Assembly (NCBI GenBank): GCA_027600665.1
Contig: JADGJL010000426.1
Coordinates: 1 to 21,644 of the forward strand
DNA length: 21,644 nucleotides
Reading direction: 5' to 3'
Source: Irineochytrium annulatum
Taxonomy: Eukaryota > Chytridiomycota > Chytridiomycetes > Chytridiales > Chytridiaceae
The notes under the pieces are model-generated. The model worked only from the letters and a program-made list of their open reading frames with translations, searched no databases and was not told the DNA's origin. The translations under genes were made by a program, and so were the position numbers. This document shows positions 10,437 to 18,621 of this stretch, one piece after another. Each line of letters starts with the position of its first letter. Position 1 is the stretch's first letter.

Positions 10437-12113
10437 ATGCAGAGAGGTGGTGCAGCAAGAGGTCAAATCATCAGGAGTGACGCATTTCACATTCGTGCCT
10501 TAACCGACGACGTAGAGGGCAGCTGCAGCGAGCCGGCGTTCATGACCCCGAATCTCGAACGCCGCGCTGGCGAATCCCTGATCGCCTCGTTAGGTACGAC
10601 TTCGCCTCGTGCGAGCGCAAAGAGTGGAAGCCGGCTCACCTTTGTCGCAGCTCCTTCTTCGGTTCCGCTCAACGACGATGTTCTGCGCTGCATCGCCCAG
10701 CAGATGACCGTGCACACCGCCATGGACAGGCTTACGCTCATGGCGTGCCTCATGGCGTCGACCACGATCTTTGAACGGGCGGCATCGCTCCTGTGGTCCG
10801 CACATGCCACGGTCGACAACCTCGGCATTGTGAACAGCTCAAAGTCGGCCTTGTTAATCCCGAAAGAGTTGCTCATCCCAACTGCGTCGGGCACGCCAGA
10901 CCTGGAGAGCCATCTGCGGCCAGGATCCCGTGCCTGGCGTTGGCGCCTGTACCTGCGATCTGTTCGGCGTCTTCAAATTAAAATTGGCGATGGCAGCACA
11001 CCTCCTGAACCGGCTTTGTTGCAGAACCGGCTGCTATGGATTGACTACGTCCGATTTGATGGGCTGTTTAACATGAGCATGACCTCTTGGGAGATGACCT
11101 GGATTGAGCCGTGGTTGCGTTGGGTTCTGGCCCAAGTTAGCCGTAGGGGCGGCGCGCCTGAGCTGTCGTTCTGCGATATCAACGGCAGCCGACGTTTTAT
11201 CGACAGTGGAAAAATATCTCGACTCCGCATCGGTGTGAGCAGTCATATACAACGCCGGCGAACACCTTTGCGTCTGCTAGAGGCTGAGGTCACCTTAGGC
11301 GAGCTTCTGAGGAAATCCCCTGGCCTCAAGTTCCTTGAAATCAATGGAGGAAACGACTTGCTGGATGCAGACCTCAAAGCGATTGGCAATCATAGAGCCA
11401 TTCGTGAGTTTGCATACCACCCACAGATGCTCGGTTTTGTGGCTGCAGAATCATGGCCGCATACAATGACGTCATTGCAATGCACCATCCATGGCCATGA
11501 GCAAGAACTGCATTTACAGCAACTGATGAGCAGGACATGGTCATCTATGCGGAATCTACAAATCGGTTTTTTTTGTGATATCCCCGCGGATTTTGCAATG
11601 GTTCTGGCTATGATGTCTAACCTGGTGCGGCTCAACCTCTCAATCGGCGACGGGAACATTAAGCAGCTACTGTATGCTTTGTCAAAGCTCGATAATCTAC
11701 AGGAGTTGACATTATGCGTAAGAGTAAGAGCAAATGTATCAACGGACTTATGCCTAGAGGAGAGCATCACAAATCTACCGCTTCTGCGAAAGCTTCGCGT
11801 TGATGGATTAGTGAGGGTGATACTTTCGCACACCGTCAAACTGGAGAGCTTATACATAAGTGGCGGGTACCTTGTCGTCCCGGAATCCCTCTTTTACACG
11901 GGGATGCAGACACTGGAGGAGTTTAGCCTTTTAAGGAAGAGAAAGAAGAGGATCACATCGATATATGGGGAATGTGTCCAAGACCGAATGGAGGAATTGC
12001 TCATGAGTCCCTACCTTACTCCGCGCCTCTGCAGGGTTAAATGGACTCTTTGTGGGAGGAAGACAGTGTCCTGCAGTTCGAGGGACTGGTTGAAGCGCGC
12101 TGATGATGATTGA
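10437..12113 (+). CDS. F-box/leucine-rich-like protein 2 (paralog of protein 1)
   Basis: This single-exon gene encodes 558 aa. An N-terminal extension of about 75 residues precedes an F-box-like head (LNDDVLRCIAQQM, then DRLTLMACLMASTTIFERAA). The body has leucine-rich motifs (LVRLNLSIGDG, LDNLQELTLCVRV, LPLLRKLRVDGL, LESLYISGG). Its head pairs with the gene at 6164-7750 (DRYALYNCLLASRRFFALAA). The segments YLRSVRRLQIK and YLSSIRKIKYG, and WIEPWLRWVL and WIQALLGWLS, also match in the same order. By family it may be an SCF substrate receptor. The true start could be the later in-frame ATG at 10542, since the first 75 residues have no counterpart in the paralog. No membrane segment or signal peptide is seen. 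Confidence 0.77.
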   Translation: MQRGGAARGQIIRSDAFHIRALTDDVEGSCSEPAFMTPNLERRAGESLIASLGTTSPRASAKSGSRLTFVAAPSSVPLNDDVLRCIAQQMTVHTAMDRLTLMACLMASTTIFERAASLLWSAHATVDNLGIVNSSKSALLIPKELLIPTASGTPDLESHLRPGSRAWRWRLYLRSVRRLQIKIGDGSTPPEPALLQNRLLWIDYVRFDGLFNMSMTSWEMTWIEPWLRWVLAQVSRRGGAPELSFCDINGSRRFIDSGKISRLRIGVSSHIQRRRTPLRLLEAEVTLGELLRKSPGLKFLEINGGNDLLDADLKAIGNHRAIREFAYHPQMLGFVAAESWPHTMTSLQCTIHGHEQELHLQQLMSRTWSSMRNLQIGFFCDIPADFAMVLAMMSNLVRLNLSIGDGNIKQLLYALSKLDNLQELTLCVRVRANVSTDLCLEESITNLPLLRKLRVDGLVRVILSHTVKLESLYISGGYLVVPESLFYTGMQTLEEFSLLRKRKKRITSIYGECVQDRMEELLMSPYLTPRLCRVKWTLCGRKTVSCSSRDWLKRADDD

Positions 12114-12272
12114 TTGGGTGGGCAGAAGAAAAAATAGAATAAAGCTCTGCCACTAAAACTCTGCGGCTTTGGGATATTTCACAGGCTGGACTTCTGCACG
12201 CATGTTGTCCGTCAAGCCAAATTCAAGCCCCGTCACAGATCATCCTTCTGACTTGTATCATCCTCCAGCAAC

Positions 12273-14453
12273 ATGCCGACGCCGGCCCCCACCCTCCCTT
12301 TTGAGGTCGTTGAGGCCATCTTCCTCCGTTTGCACCCGCACGATGTCTATCGTCTCGAGCTTGGCGTCTCGCCGCGGGCTTCGGACGCCGCCCGGCATCG
12401 CGTTTTCACATCTGACCCTCCATTCGTCGAGGAGAACTTACGCCGCCATCTCGCGGACCGACTAGGCGCGATCCGCCGGCGCAGCGCTATTCACTCAAAC
12501 CTCGCGGACGGCGCCGTCACGTTCGTCCTCGCCGATGTCCGCCTTCTCAAGCTCGGGCCTGCATACATCGCTGCTGCCATAATCTTGTCCGACGGCAGCC
12601 TGGCTCCAGACCAGGTCATGGGCCCCACATGCCCGTACATGAGCGCGCCGGTGGATGTGCATGTGCAAGTCCCGACACCATGGGTCCCCGAGAATCCAAC
12701 GCCCGTCCGAGATGCCTTGAGAATCGTGTGGGCGCGGGCGCCAGCCGTGTTCAAGCTGTTGAACAGGCAGTGGTTTTTGCCCGGCGACGACGACGAGATG
12801 CTGGGTAGGTGGTGGAACGAAATACCCCGGTCGGCGCAAGGCGAAGGCGAAATGTTAGGGAGCGGCGTTCGCGACGCGCTGGCACGAGAGTGCTGCGACG
12901 CACTCGCTCCCCGGTGCCTGGCGCGTGTGCTAGCTTGGGGGGTGACACCGCCAACGGTGGTGGAGGTGGTGAGACTGGGCGATCCGCGTCTTCTCACTGC
13001 AACACTCGAGGCGCTCGCTCCATCGCTAAGATCGGCAGCTTCATGGGCGGTGGAGGCGGGCAAGATCATGGGCAAGGTGGTGGTGGAGCGCGAGTGGGAG
13101 ATGGTGGAGGTGTTTCTCCAGGTTGGAGAGCCGGACGACGAGCGGCTGGAACGCATACTTCTGGAGGCCCTGAGGAAGGCGGGCGAGGACGTACTAGGGC
13201 GGTTGTTTGAACTGTGCGGCGCACGTGGGGTGGATTTTGGGCCCGCGTGGCGTGAGACGGACGGGATCGCGATGAGTGCGAGGAGTGCGGGCGTGTTGCG
13301 CGTGGCGCTGCGCGAAATCCGCCGCCTCAAGTTTGAAGAGGAAGTTGAAGCCGAACTTCTTGACGAACACGGGACGCAGGCGCTCGTTGATTTTTTGCCA
13401 TGGGGCGACGTTGAGTGCGTGCGCTTGCTCTTCAACGAGTTTCCGGACGCCTTTCGCGAGCCTGCCAGACATCAGAGTTTGGTGGAAGTGTTCCGGTGGC
13501 AGATTACAAACGTATTGGCGCCGAGCCCAAGCAGTTGGATGGCTCCAGGCGATAGGTTGGCGGTCCTCGATCTTCTGCTGAATGCGGTCGACGACCCTGC
13601 GGCGGTCCCCTCTCTGGCTCTGGAGATGTCTGGCGCTGTATACGAACACTTTTTCATTGAGGGCATTGAACGTCTCCTCGACCTAGGCCTGATGCGGCCG
13701 CGTGTATTGATCGATAGAATCTTGAAGGTGCGGGGTGTTGACGTCGCACGCGTGTCCGTAAGCTGGCTTGCGCGGTTCCGATCGCTCCTGCGCTCGCTCC
13801 TGGATTCTGACGACAAAGGCCTGCTATTCGAGACCCCAGGCGCGGTTTCAGACGTGATGAGCAGTGCCTTGAGTTTAACTTGCCTAGAGGATGGCGGTAA
13901 GGGCGAGGCGGCGTTCATGGGCGAAATAGCAGGCATGCTGGAAGCCTGTGGTGCGAACCCGGAGGTAACTGGCGCGTACGTGATGGACGAACGGCGGATC
14001 AGGGGTATGGGGGCGACGGAACCCCTGAGTCTCGAGGCGAATTCTCTGCGGAGATGGGGTGGCCTTTTACAACGTGCGGCGCGGAAGAACGACGAGGGTG
14101 TGGTGACGGCTATTCTGGACACGGGCAGGGCGACGGCAGAATATACGCTGATAGCATGCTTACAGACGCCGGAGATATTCCAGGTTGTGCTTGAGCGGAC
14201 TATGTCAACGCTGTCGTTGGAGGGGTTGAACACGGTATGCGACAAGATTGTCGCGATGGCCCCCTATTCTGAGAACTATGCTCGCTGCCTCGATCTGATC
14301 CTATGTACGGGTCCATACACGGATGAGTTATCGGATAGGCTTCTGCGTCGGTTGGAGTGCATAATAAATCGTACGTCGGGCAGCTATGGTCGCACTTGTT
14401 GGGAGGCAGGACATGTGCTAGAGACGTTAGAGGTAATTCTGAAGTATGTCTGA
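12273..14453 (+). CDS. F-box-like protein with a helical-repeat body
   Basis: This single-exon gene encodes 726 aa. It opens with an F-box-like motif right after the start (LPFEVVEAIFLRLHPHDVYR, residues 8-27). The remainder is alpha-helical with repeated paired-helix segments, for example MVEVFLQVGEPDDERLERIL and RAARKNDEGVVTAILDTG, which resemble degenerate ankyrin repeats. No canonical ankyrin consensus is complete, so I do not name a repeat family. The gene lies 159 bp after F-box gene 2 on the same strand, but its body is not similar to the two leucine-rich proteins, so it is a neighbour in the cluster rather than a close paralog. The ATG at 12273 is the first in frame and fits the F-box position. 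A role as ubiquitin-ligase adaptor is inference. Confidence 0.77.
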   Translation: MPTPAPTLPFEVVEAIFLRLHPHDVYRLELGVSPRASDAARHRVFTSDPPFVEENLRRHLADRLGAIRRRSAIHSNLADGAVTFVLADVRLLKLGPAYIAAAIILSDGSLAPDQVMGPTCPYMSAPVDVHVQVPTPWVPENPTPVRDALRIVWARAPAVFKLLNRQWFLPGDDDEMLGRWWNEIPRSAQGEGEMLGSGVRDALARECCDALAPRCLARVLAWGVTPPTVVEVVRLGDPRLLTATLEALAPSLRSAASWAVEAGKIMGKVVVEREWEMVEVFLQVGEPDDERLERILLEALRKAGEDVLGRLFELCGARGVDFGPAWRETDGIAMSARSAGVLRVALREIRRLKFEEEVEAELLDEHGTQALVDFLPWGDVECVRLLFNEFPDAFREPARHQSLVEVFRWQITNVLAPSPSSWMAPGDRLAVLDLLLNAVDDPAAVPSLALEMSGAVYEHFFIEGIERLLDLGLMRPRVLIDRILKVRGVDVARVSVSWLARFRSLLRSLLDSDDKGLLFETPGAVSDVMSSALSLTCLEDGGKGEAAFMGEIAGMLEACGANPEVTGAYVMDERRIRGMGATEPLSLEANSLRRWGGLLQRAARKNDEGVVTAILDTGRATAEYTLIACLQTPEIFQVVLERTMSTLSLEGLNTVCDKIVAMAPYSENYARCLDLILCTGPYTDELSDRLLRRLECIINRTSGSYGRTCWEAGHVLETLEVILKYV

Positions 14454-14826
14454 GAATGGACATGGTGGGTGGGATCCTTTGGCGCTGCGGAGTCATTGCT
14501 TTAACTTTGCATTTAGAAAAAAAATTCAGAGGGTTCTTCGTTATCTCGACTTTTTTTTTTAAGGAGAAATGTACCAAAATACATATTCTTGAGTCCAAAA
14601 CTCGAGCTTTGTTTTTCAGTACAAAGTAAGTTTCAACGCTTTCAGCGACTGAGCACCTGATCAACTCCCGGCATATATTCCAGCCGTGATAATCCAGTTC
14701 CGCCCCTCGACGACAGCCGAGACGTCAGTGGTCACTTGCCACCCACTCGGCTGTAATGCCCTCGGCTAAATGACAAGGCTTGAACGCTTACAAAGGTGCG
14801 ATCGCGAGAGCACGCCCGGCAAGACG
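14454..14826. other. Intergenic region upstream of the thioesterase-like gene
   Basis: This 373-bp region contains A8 and T10 tracts near 14517-14560 (3' flank of the F-box gene) and then a structured GC-rich part at 14714-14772. The structured part is described as a separate feature. No gene is seen. Confidence 0.5.
14714..14772 (+). promoter_or_regulatory. Inverted and direct repeats upstream of the thioesterase-like start
   Basis: The arms cagccgag (14714-14721) and ctcggctg (14746-14753) are perfect inverted copies. Between them GTGG and CCAC form an inner stem, and the ATF/CREB-like half site ACGTCA also occurs. The ctcggct motif recurs at 14761-14767, giving an imperfect direct repeat (ctcggctgtaatg, ctcggctaaatg). 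The placement 60-110 bp before the start codon suggests a transcription-factor site cluster; this is inference. Confidence 0.35.
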
Positions 14827-16014
14827 ATGGCCTCCTCTCCGGCAACGTCGGCCGGCGGGCTCCCCGTCTGGGGGTTGACCATGAACAAGGACCCGATGTA
14901 CTACGTGCAAACGGAGGACGACGTCTTCCATCCAACGAATTTGACCATTGGTAGTCCTTCCGTTCTTGCTTCCACTGTTTATCCTCTTTTCTGATTCTGT
15001 CGTTTGTCTGTTTCGTGTCAATAGGTCCGTGGGCCGAATCAGCGCAACACGGTATGCTTCATATTCTCTTCACTCCGCGTGGTAATCAACTTGACACGTC
15101 CATGATCGCAGGCGGCCCGGTGTCAGCCCTCATCGGCCACGTCGTCCTCTCTCACGCCAACACCCCGGACCCGTCCCAGTCCTTCCTGATCAAGAAGCTC
15201 TCCGTCCACCTCTACCGCCCCGTCCCGACGCGCTTGCCGCTCCGCCTCGCCGTCCGCCCGCTCCAAACTTCCTCATCCGTCCGGCATCTTGAGTGCTCCG
15301 TCTCCGACCCGTCCGACGCGTCGAAACTCTACGCGCGTGCCGACGCCGTGCTGCTGAGGTCGTTCCCGGCCACGAGGTCGCTGGGACCCGTCGTCGCCGC
15401 AGGGGAGGAGCATGACAGGCCCAAGAACCTCGCGCCGACCGTGCCACCGGCGGAGGACAAGCTTTTCAAGCCGACGGATAAGGGGAAGGTGCAAACATAT
15501 TTCCACACGATGGACTTTTTCTTCGACCATGGGATTTGGGCGAAGGCGAGGCTTGGAGAGTTTAATAAGGAGTGGCTGGCTCCCGCCCTCGTGAGGGCAC
15601 GGCCAGATGTCCGGCTGGCGCTGTTTGTTGACGCGAGGAGCGGGAAGAGGGTCGAGATTGACGGCACGCTGAGGACACTTCTCGTTGGAGACAGCGGGAG
15701 CGGGTTTAGCGCGATTCTTCCCTGGGGGCAATACGCGTAAGCCACCCATTGGTGTTTTCTCGGATTCAAAATGCATGTAAGCTGATAACGTTGATCAAAG
15801 GTTTTCAAACATCGACTTCACGGTGAACTTCCTGCGTGAGCCACGGGTCACGAGCAAGGACTGGGTCACGATGTCGTCGACTTCGCGTGTCACGGATATC
15901 GGATCAGGTCTGTGCATTTCGGACTTTTACGACGCGTCGGGGAAATACGCCGTTGCAACTCAGAACTTAGTTGTGAAGGAGACCAAGCCGTCAGCCAAAA
16001 ATTCTAAGCTGTGA
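14827..16014 (+). CDS. Thioesterase-like (double-hotdog, 4HBT_3-type) protein
   Basis: Exons are 14827-14950, 15025-15051, 15112-15736 and 15801-16014 (329 aa). All introns are GT-AG and in phase. The family folds as two hotdog domains, and members act on acyl-CoA-type thioesters. The first domain covers roughly residues 20-125 and includes TIGPWAESAQHGGPVSALIG. The second covers roughly 235-325 and includes NIDFTVNFLREPR, GSGLCISDFYD and ATQNLVV, which are characteristic of the C-terminal hotdog half. Exon 2 is a 27-nt microexon coding PWAESAQH plus split Gly codons. I chose the ATG at 14827 because it has A at -3 and G at +4. An upstream in-frame ATG at 14770 would add 19 residues but has T at -3. 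No targeting peptide is evident. The substrate is unknown. Confidence 0.85.
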
Positions 16015-16622
16015 AAGGATATTTAAGCATTGCCTTCAATTACACTGCATTTGCTTTGTATGACTTCCATAAATTGTCTATTACTGTCCTGAGCACTCTC
16101 TATTTTAAGTATCATTGCAATTATGATATCTTCAACTTCCTGGAAGAAGCCTCCGCGTTGAAGTTGCTGCAAAACCGCCATTATTCAACTGAATGCATGG
16201 CCCGATGCATTGAAAGCGACGAATCATACGTGTATTGTAACAGTTCGAAAGGATCAATCGAAAAAAAAAGAGATTTAGGCACAAAAAGCAGAAAAAATTG
16301 AAATGTTTTGACCAAGAAAGAGGGACTTCACTTATTAAGACTGTTCAGCTGAATCTACGAGAAACGGCTTGCAGCTACGAAGCAGTGCAAGATTTTTATT
16401 TGCAACCAATTTAATCATCAACTTATCCACAAATCGGGGACATCATCAAACAGGGACTTTAAAGAACGGAGAACGGGGCAAAAAGGGAAACGAAAAGAGG
16501 GATGGCAACCGATCATCCGAGGGATAAAGATAAAAAGTGTCTAAAGATATAACAGAGAAACGACCAAAAAAAATAAAAGACGAAGGCACGCCGACAAAAG
16601 CCCAAAAAGGGAATCAAAGAGA
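16015..16622. other. Intergenic region, convergent 3' flanks
   Basis: This 608-bp stretch separates the thioesterase-like gene (+) from the minus-strand transporter exon. The right half (about 16430-16620) is strongly purine-rich on the + strand, so T/C-rich on the minus strand. That is the composition of the other 3' UTRs in this window and suggests the transporter exon still carries its native 3' flank. No gene is seen. Confidence 0.5.
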
Positions 16623-16889
16623 CTAAGCCTTCACTTCGACCGACTCAATGTGAACCTCGTCCACGACGACGTCGTCCTCCATCGAGAGCTCCTCGAGGGT
16701 CTTGCCCTTCGTTTCGGGAATAAGAATGTTCACCAACCCTCCCGAAGCGCAGCCGACCGCGAAGACGATCAGGACGATCTGGGCGTTGCTCGTGAAGTAC
16801 GGGCCGACTGCCTGGATACCGATGATGGCCCCGGCCTTACCACACGCGGCAGCTGTTGTGCCGAAAAAAAATGTTTGGTCAGGAGCCAT
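16623..16889 (-). pseudogene. Orphan C-terminal exon of a PHO84-like phosphate transporter
   Basis: The minus-strand frame ends ACGKAGAIIGIQAVGPYF, then a hydrophobic segment (AQIVLIVFAVGCASGGLVNI), then ILIPETKGKTLEEL and an acidic tail to a TAG stop. This is the last transmembrane segment and signature tail of major-facilitator inorganic-phosphate symporters. A complete protein has about 12 membrane segments and over 500 residues; the rest is absent. Similarity starts at AACGKAG directly after a splice-acceptor-like sequence (T8 then cggcacaacag, AG at 16854-16853), so this looks like a final exon without its upstream exons. The region upstream on this strand is the 3' end of the repeat protein gene. 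The in-frame ATG at 16889 precedes the homology and probably is not a real start. No frameshift or stop breaks the fragment. Confidence 0.7.
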
Positions 16890-16985
16890 GTTGTGTGGAA
16901 GGTATCAAAAAAAAAAAAAAGTAAATGAAGCTGAAGCTCAACCAAAATGTAAATCATCGCTAAATAAAACTTGTAAAAATAACTT

Positions 16986-18621
16986 TTAAACGAAAAGAGC
17001 CGCAACAGCCATAGCGCCGACAAGCCCGACGAAACCGGTGCTGACGCCCTTGGCGCCGCTGATCAGGTTGGCCGCCTGGGTGCTCTTCGGGCCCGCAGCC
17101 GCGTAGGAGGGCTGAGCCGCGGCGGCCTTCTGGCTCGTGCTCGGGTACGACGGCAGGTAGGCCGGGGTGGTCTGGACGGGGGCCTTGGTCGACACGACCT
17201 CCTCATCCTCATCGCAGTCCTCCTCCTCGTCAACGGTCTTGACGGGGGCGCGGGTGGACTGGACGTAGGAGGGCGTGGTGGCCGACTTGGCCGGCGCCTG
17301 CGAGGACTGGACGTACGAGGGCGTGGTGGCGGACTTGGCGGGCGCGGCGGAGGAGTAGGCCGGGGTCTTGACGGGCGCCTGCGAGGAGGAGACGTAGGCG
17401 GGCGGGACGACCGTCTTGGTGGGCGCGGCCGAGGACTCATCGCAGGGGGTGGTAGCCGACTTGGACGGCGCGACAGACGAGTTGACGTAGGTCGGGACCG
17501 GGATGGTCTTCGAGGGGGCAACAGACGAGTTGACGTACGTGGGGACGGTGGCCGTCTTCGAGGCAGCGGCCGTCGAGGTCTCATCGCACGGGGTGGTCGT
17601 CTTGGACGGGGCGACCGACGAGCTCGCCGGCTTGGTGGTGTACGTGACCGGCGTCTCCGTCTTCGACGGGGCGACGGTGGACGAGGCGCCGGTGGTGTCG
17701 CACGGCGTGGTGGTGGTCTTCGAGGCGGCGGCAGTCGAGGTCGCGGTGCTGTGGACGTACGTGACAGCCGTGTCGGTGGTCTTCGACGCGGCGACGGTGG
17801 ACGAGGCGCTGGTGGTGGTGTCGCACGGGGTGGTCGTGGTCTTCGAGGCAGCGGCGGTCGAAGTCGCCGTGCTGTGGACGTAGGTGACGGCGGTGTCGGT
17901 GGTCTTCGAAGCGGCCGCAGTCGAGGTCGCCGTGCTGTGGACGTAGGTAACGGCGGTGTCGGTGGTCTTCGAGGCGGCCGCAGTCGAGGTCGCGGTGCTG
18001 TGGACGTAGGTGACGGCGGTGTCGGTGGTCTTCGAGGCGGCCGCAGTCGAAGTGGCCGTGCTGTGGACATACGTGACCGCGGTGTCGGTGGTCTTGGACG
18101 GGGCCGCAGTCGAGGTCTCAACGGGCTTGGTGTGGTGAGTGTAGGCGGGCTCGGTCGTCTTCGAGGGCGCGGCCGTCGACGAGGGCTTGGTGTGGTGAGT
18201 GTAAGCGGGCTCGGTCGTCTTCGAGGGCGCGGCCGTCGACGAGGGCTTGGTGTGGTGAGTGTAAGCGGGCTCGGTCGTCTTAGTCGGCTTCACCTCGGAC
18301 GTGTGGGCGGGCTTGGTGGTGTAGGCCGGGTGGGTCTTGGTCGACTTCGGCTTCGGGGAGTGGTAGCCACCTGCTCACGAGGAATGAAGATGCAAGATTA
18401 GCGTCGTGAAAGTGCATCAAGGTTTAACAGAAAAACATACCGTTGTAGCCACCATTGTAGCCGCCATCGTACTCGCCATCGTACCCGCCGTAGCCACCGT
18501 ACTCCTCACCGCCGTAAGCCGGGGACTCGTCGTAGTCGTTGCCGTTGGAGTGGTAGCGACGGGGGGCCGCAATGGCAAGCGAGGCCGAAGCGAGGACGAT
18601 CAAGGTCTTGATGTTGAGCAT
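16986..18621 (-). CDS. Secreted Thr/Ser/Ala-rich tandem-repeat cell-surface protein
   Basis: Exons on the minus strand are 18621-18441 and 18370-16986 (521 aa), joined by a 70-bp intron with donor GTATGT and acceptor GCAG. Residues 1-19 form a signal peptide (MLNIKTLIVLASASLAIAA). A Tyr/Gly-rich segment follows (EEYGGYGGYDGEYDGGYNGG). The main body is Thr/Ser/Ala/Pro/Lys repeats: three units of about 20 aa around EPAYTHHTKPSSTAAPSK, then five units of 21 aa around TDTAVTYVHSTATSTAAASK. Modules with a single Cys (TTTPCDTT, TTPCDE) and more divergent SSVAPSKT units follow. An acidic stretch (DEEEDCDEDEEVV) precedes the C-terminal hydrophobic tail (GFVGLVGAMAVAALFV), which looks like a GPI-anchor signal. 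The composition suggests a heavily O-glycosylated wall or adhesion protein; this is inference. The start has A at -3. Confidence 0.85.
17740..18104 (-). repeat. 63-bp coding tandem repeats of the surface protein
   Basis: Near-identical 63-bp units encode the 21-residue module with core DTAVTYVHSTATSTAAASK. Four lie consecutively at about 17866-18104. A fifth, at about 17740-17815, is separated from them by a Cys-containing TPCD module. Differences are mostly synonymous third-base changes. Confidence 0.85.
18121..18280 (-). repeat. 60-bp coding tandem repeats of the surface protein
   Basis: Three units with an exact 60-bp period encode variants of TTEPAYTHHTKPSSTAAPSK. The two copies starting at 18181 and 18241 are identical over their first 40 bases, and the one starting at 18121 differs by a few bases. 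This array directly precedes the 63-bp array in the protein. Confidence 0.88.

Noticed and set aside
12491..13435. 314-codon minus-strand open frame inside the third F-box-like gene
   Set aside because: It is a shadow produced by GC-rich codons; Ser/Arg/Thr-rich composition and no recognisable motif.
14770..14826. Upstream ATG for the thioesterase-like protein
   Set aside because: It is in frame but has T at -3 and would add a basic 19-residue stretch. The ATG at 14827 has better context; the longer form is not excluded.
16011..16301. 96-codon + strand open frame after the thioesterase-like gene
   Set aside because: It lies in AT-rich 3' flank, has no domain features and begins within the stop region of the upstream gene.
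17740..18280. CRISPR-like spaced repeats
   Set aside because: The units are contiguous coding repeats of 60 and 63 bp without spacers, inside a eukaryotic secreted protein gene.
17063..18401. Long Arg/Pro-rich and Gly/Arg-rich open frames overlapping the repeat protein on both strands
   Set aside because: They are alternative-frame readings of the GC-rich tandem repeats. Only the Thr/Ser/Ala frame has a signal peptide, intron join and GPI-type tail.
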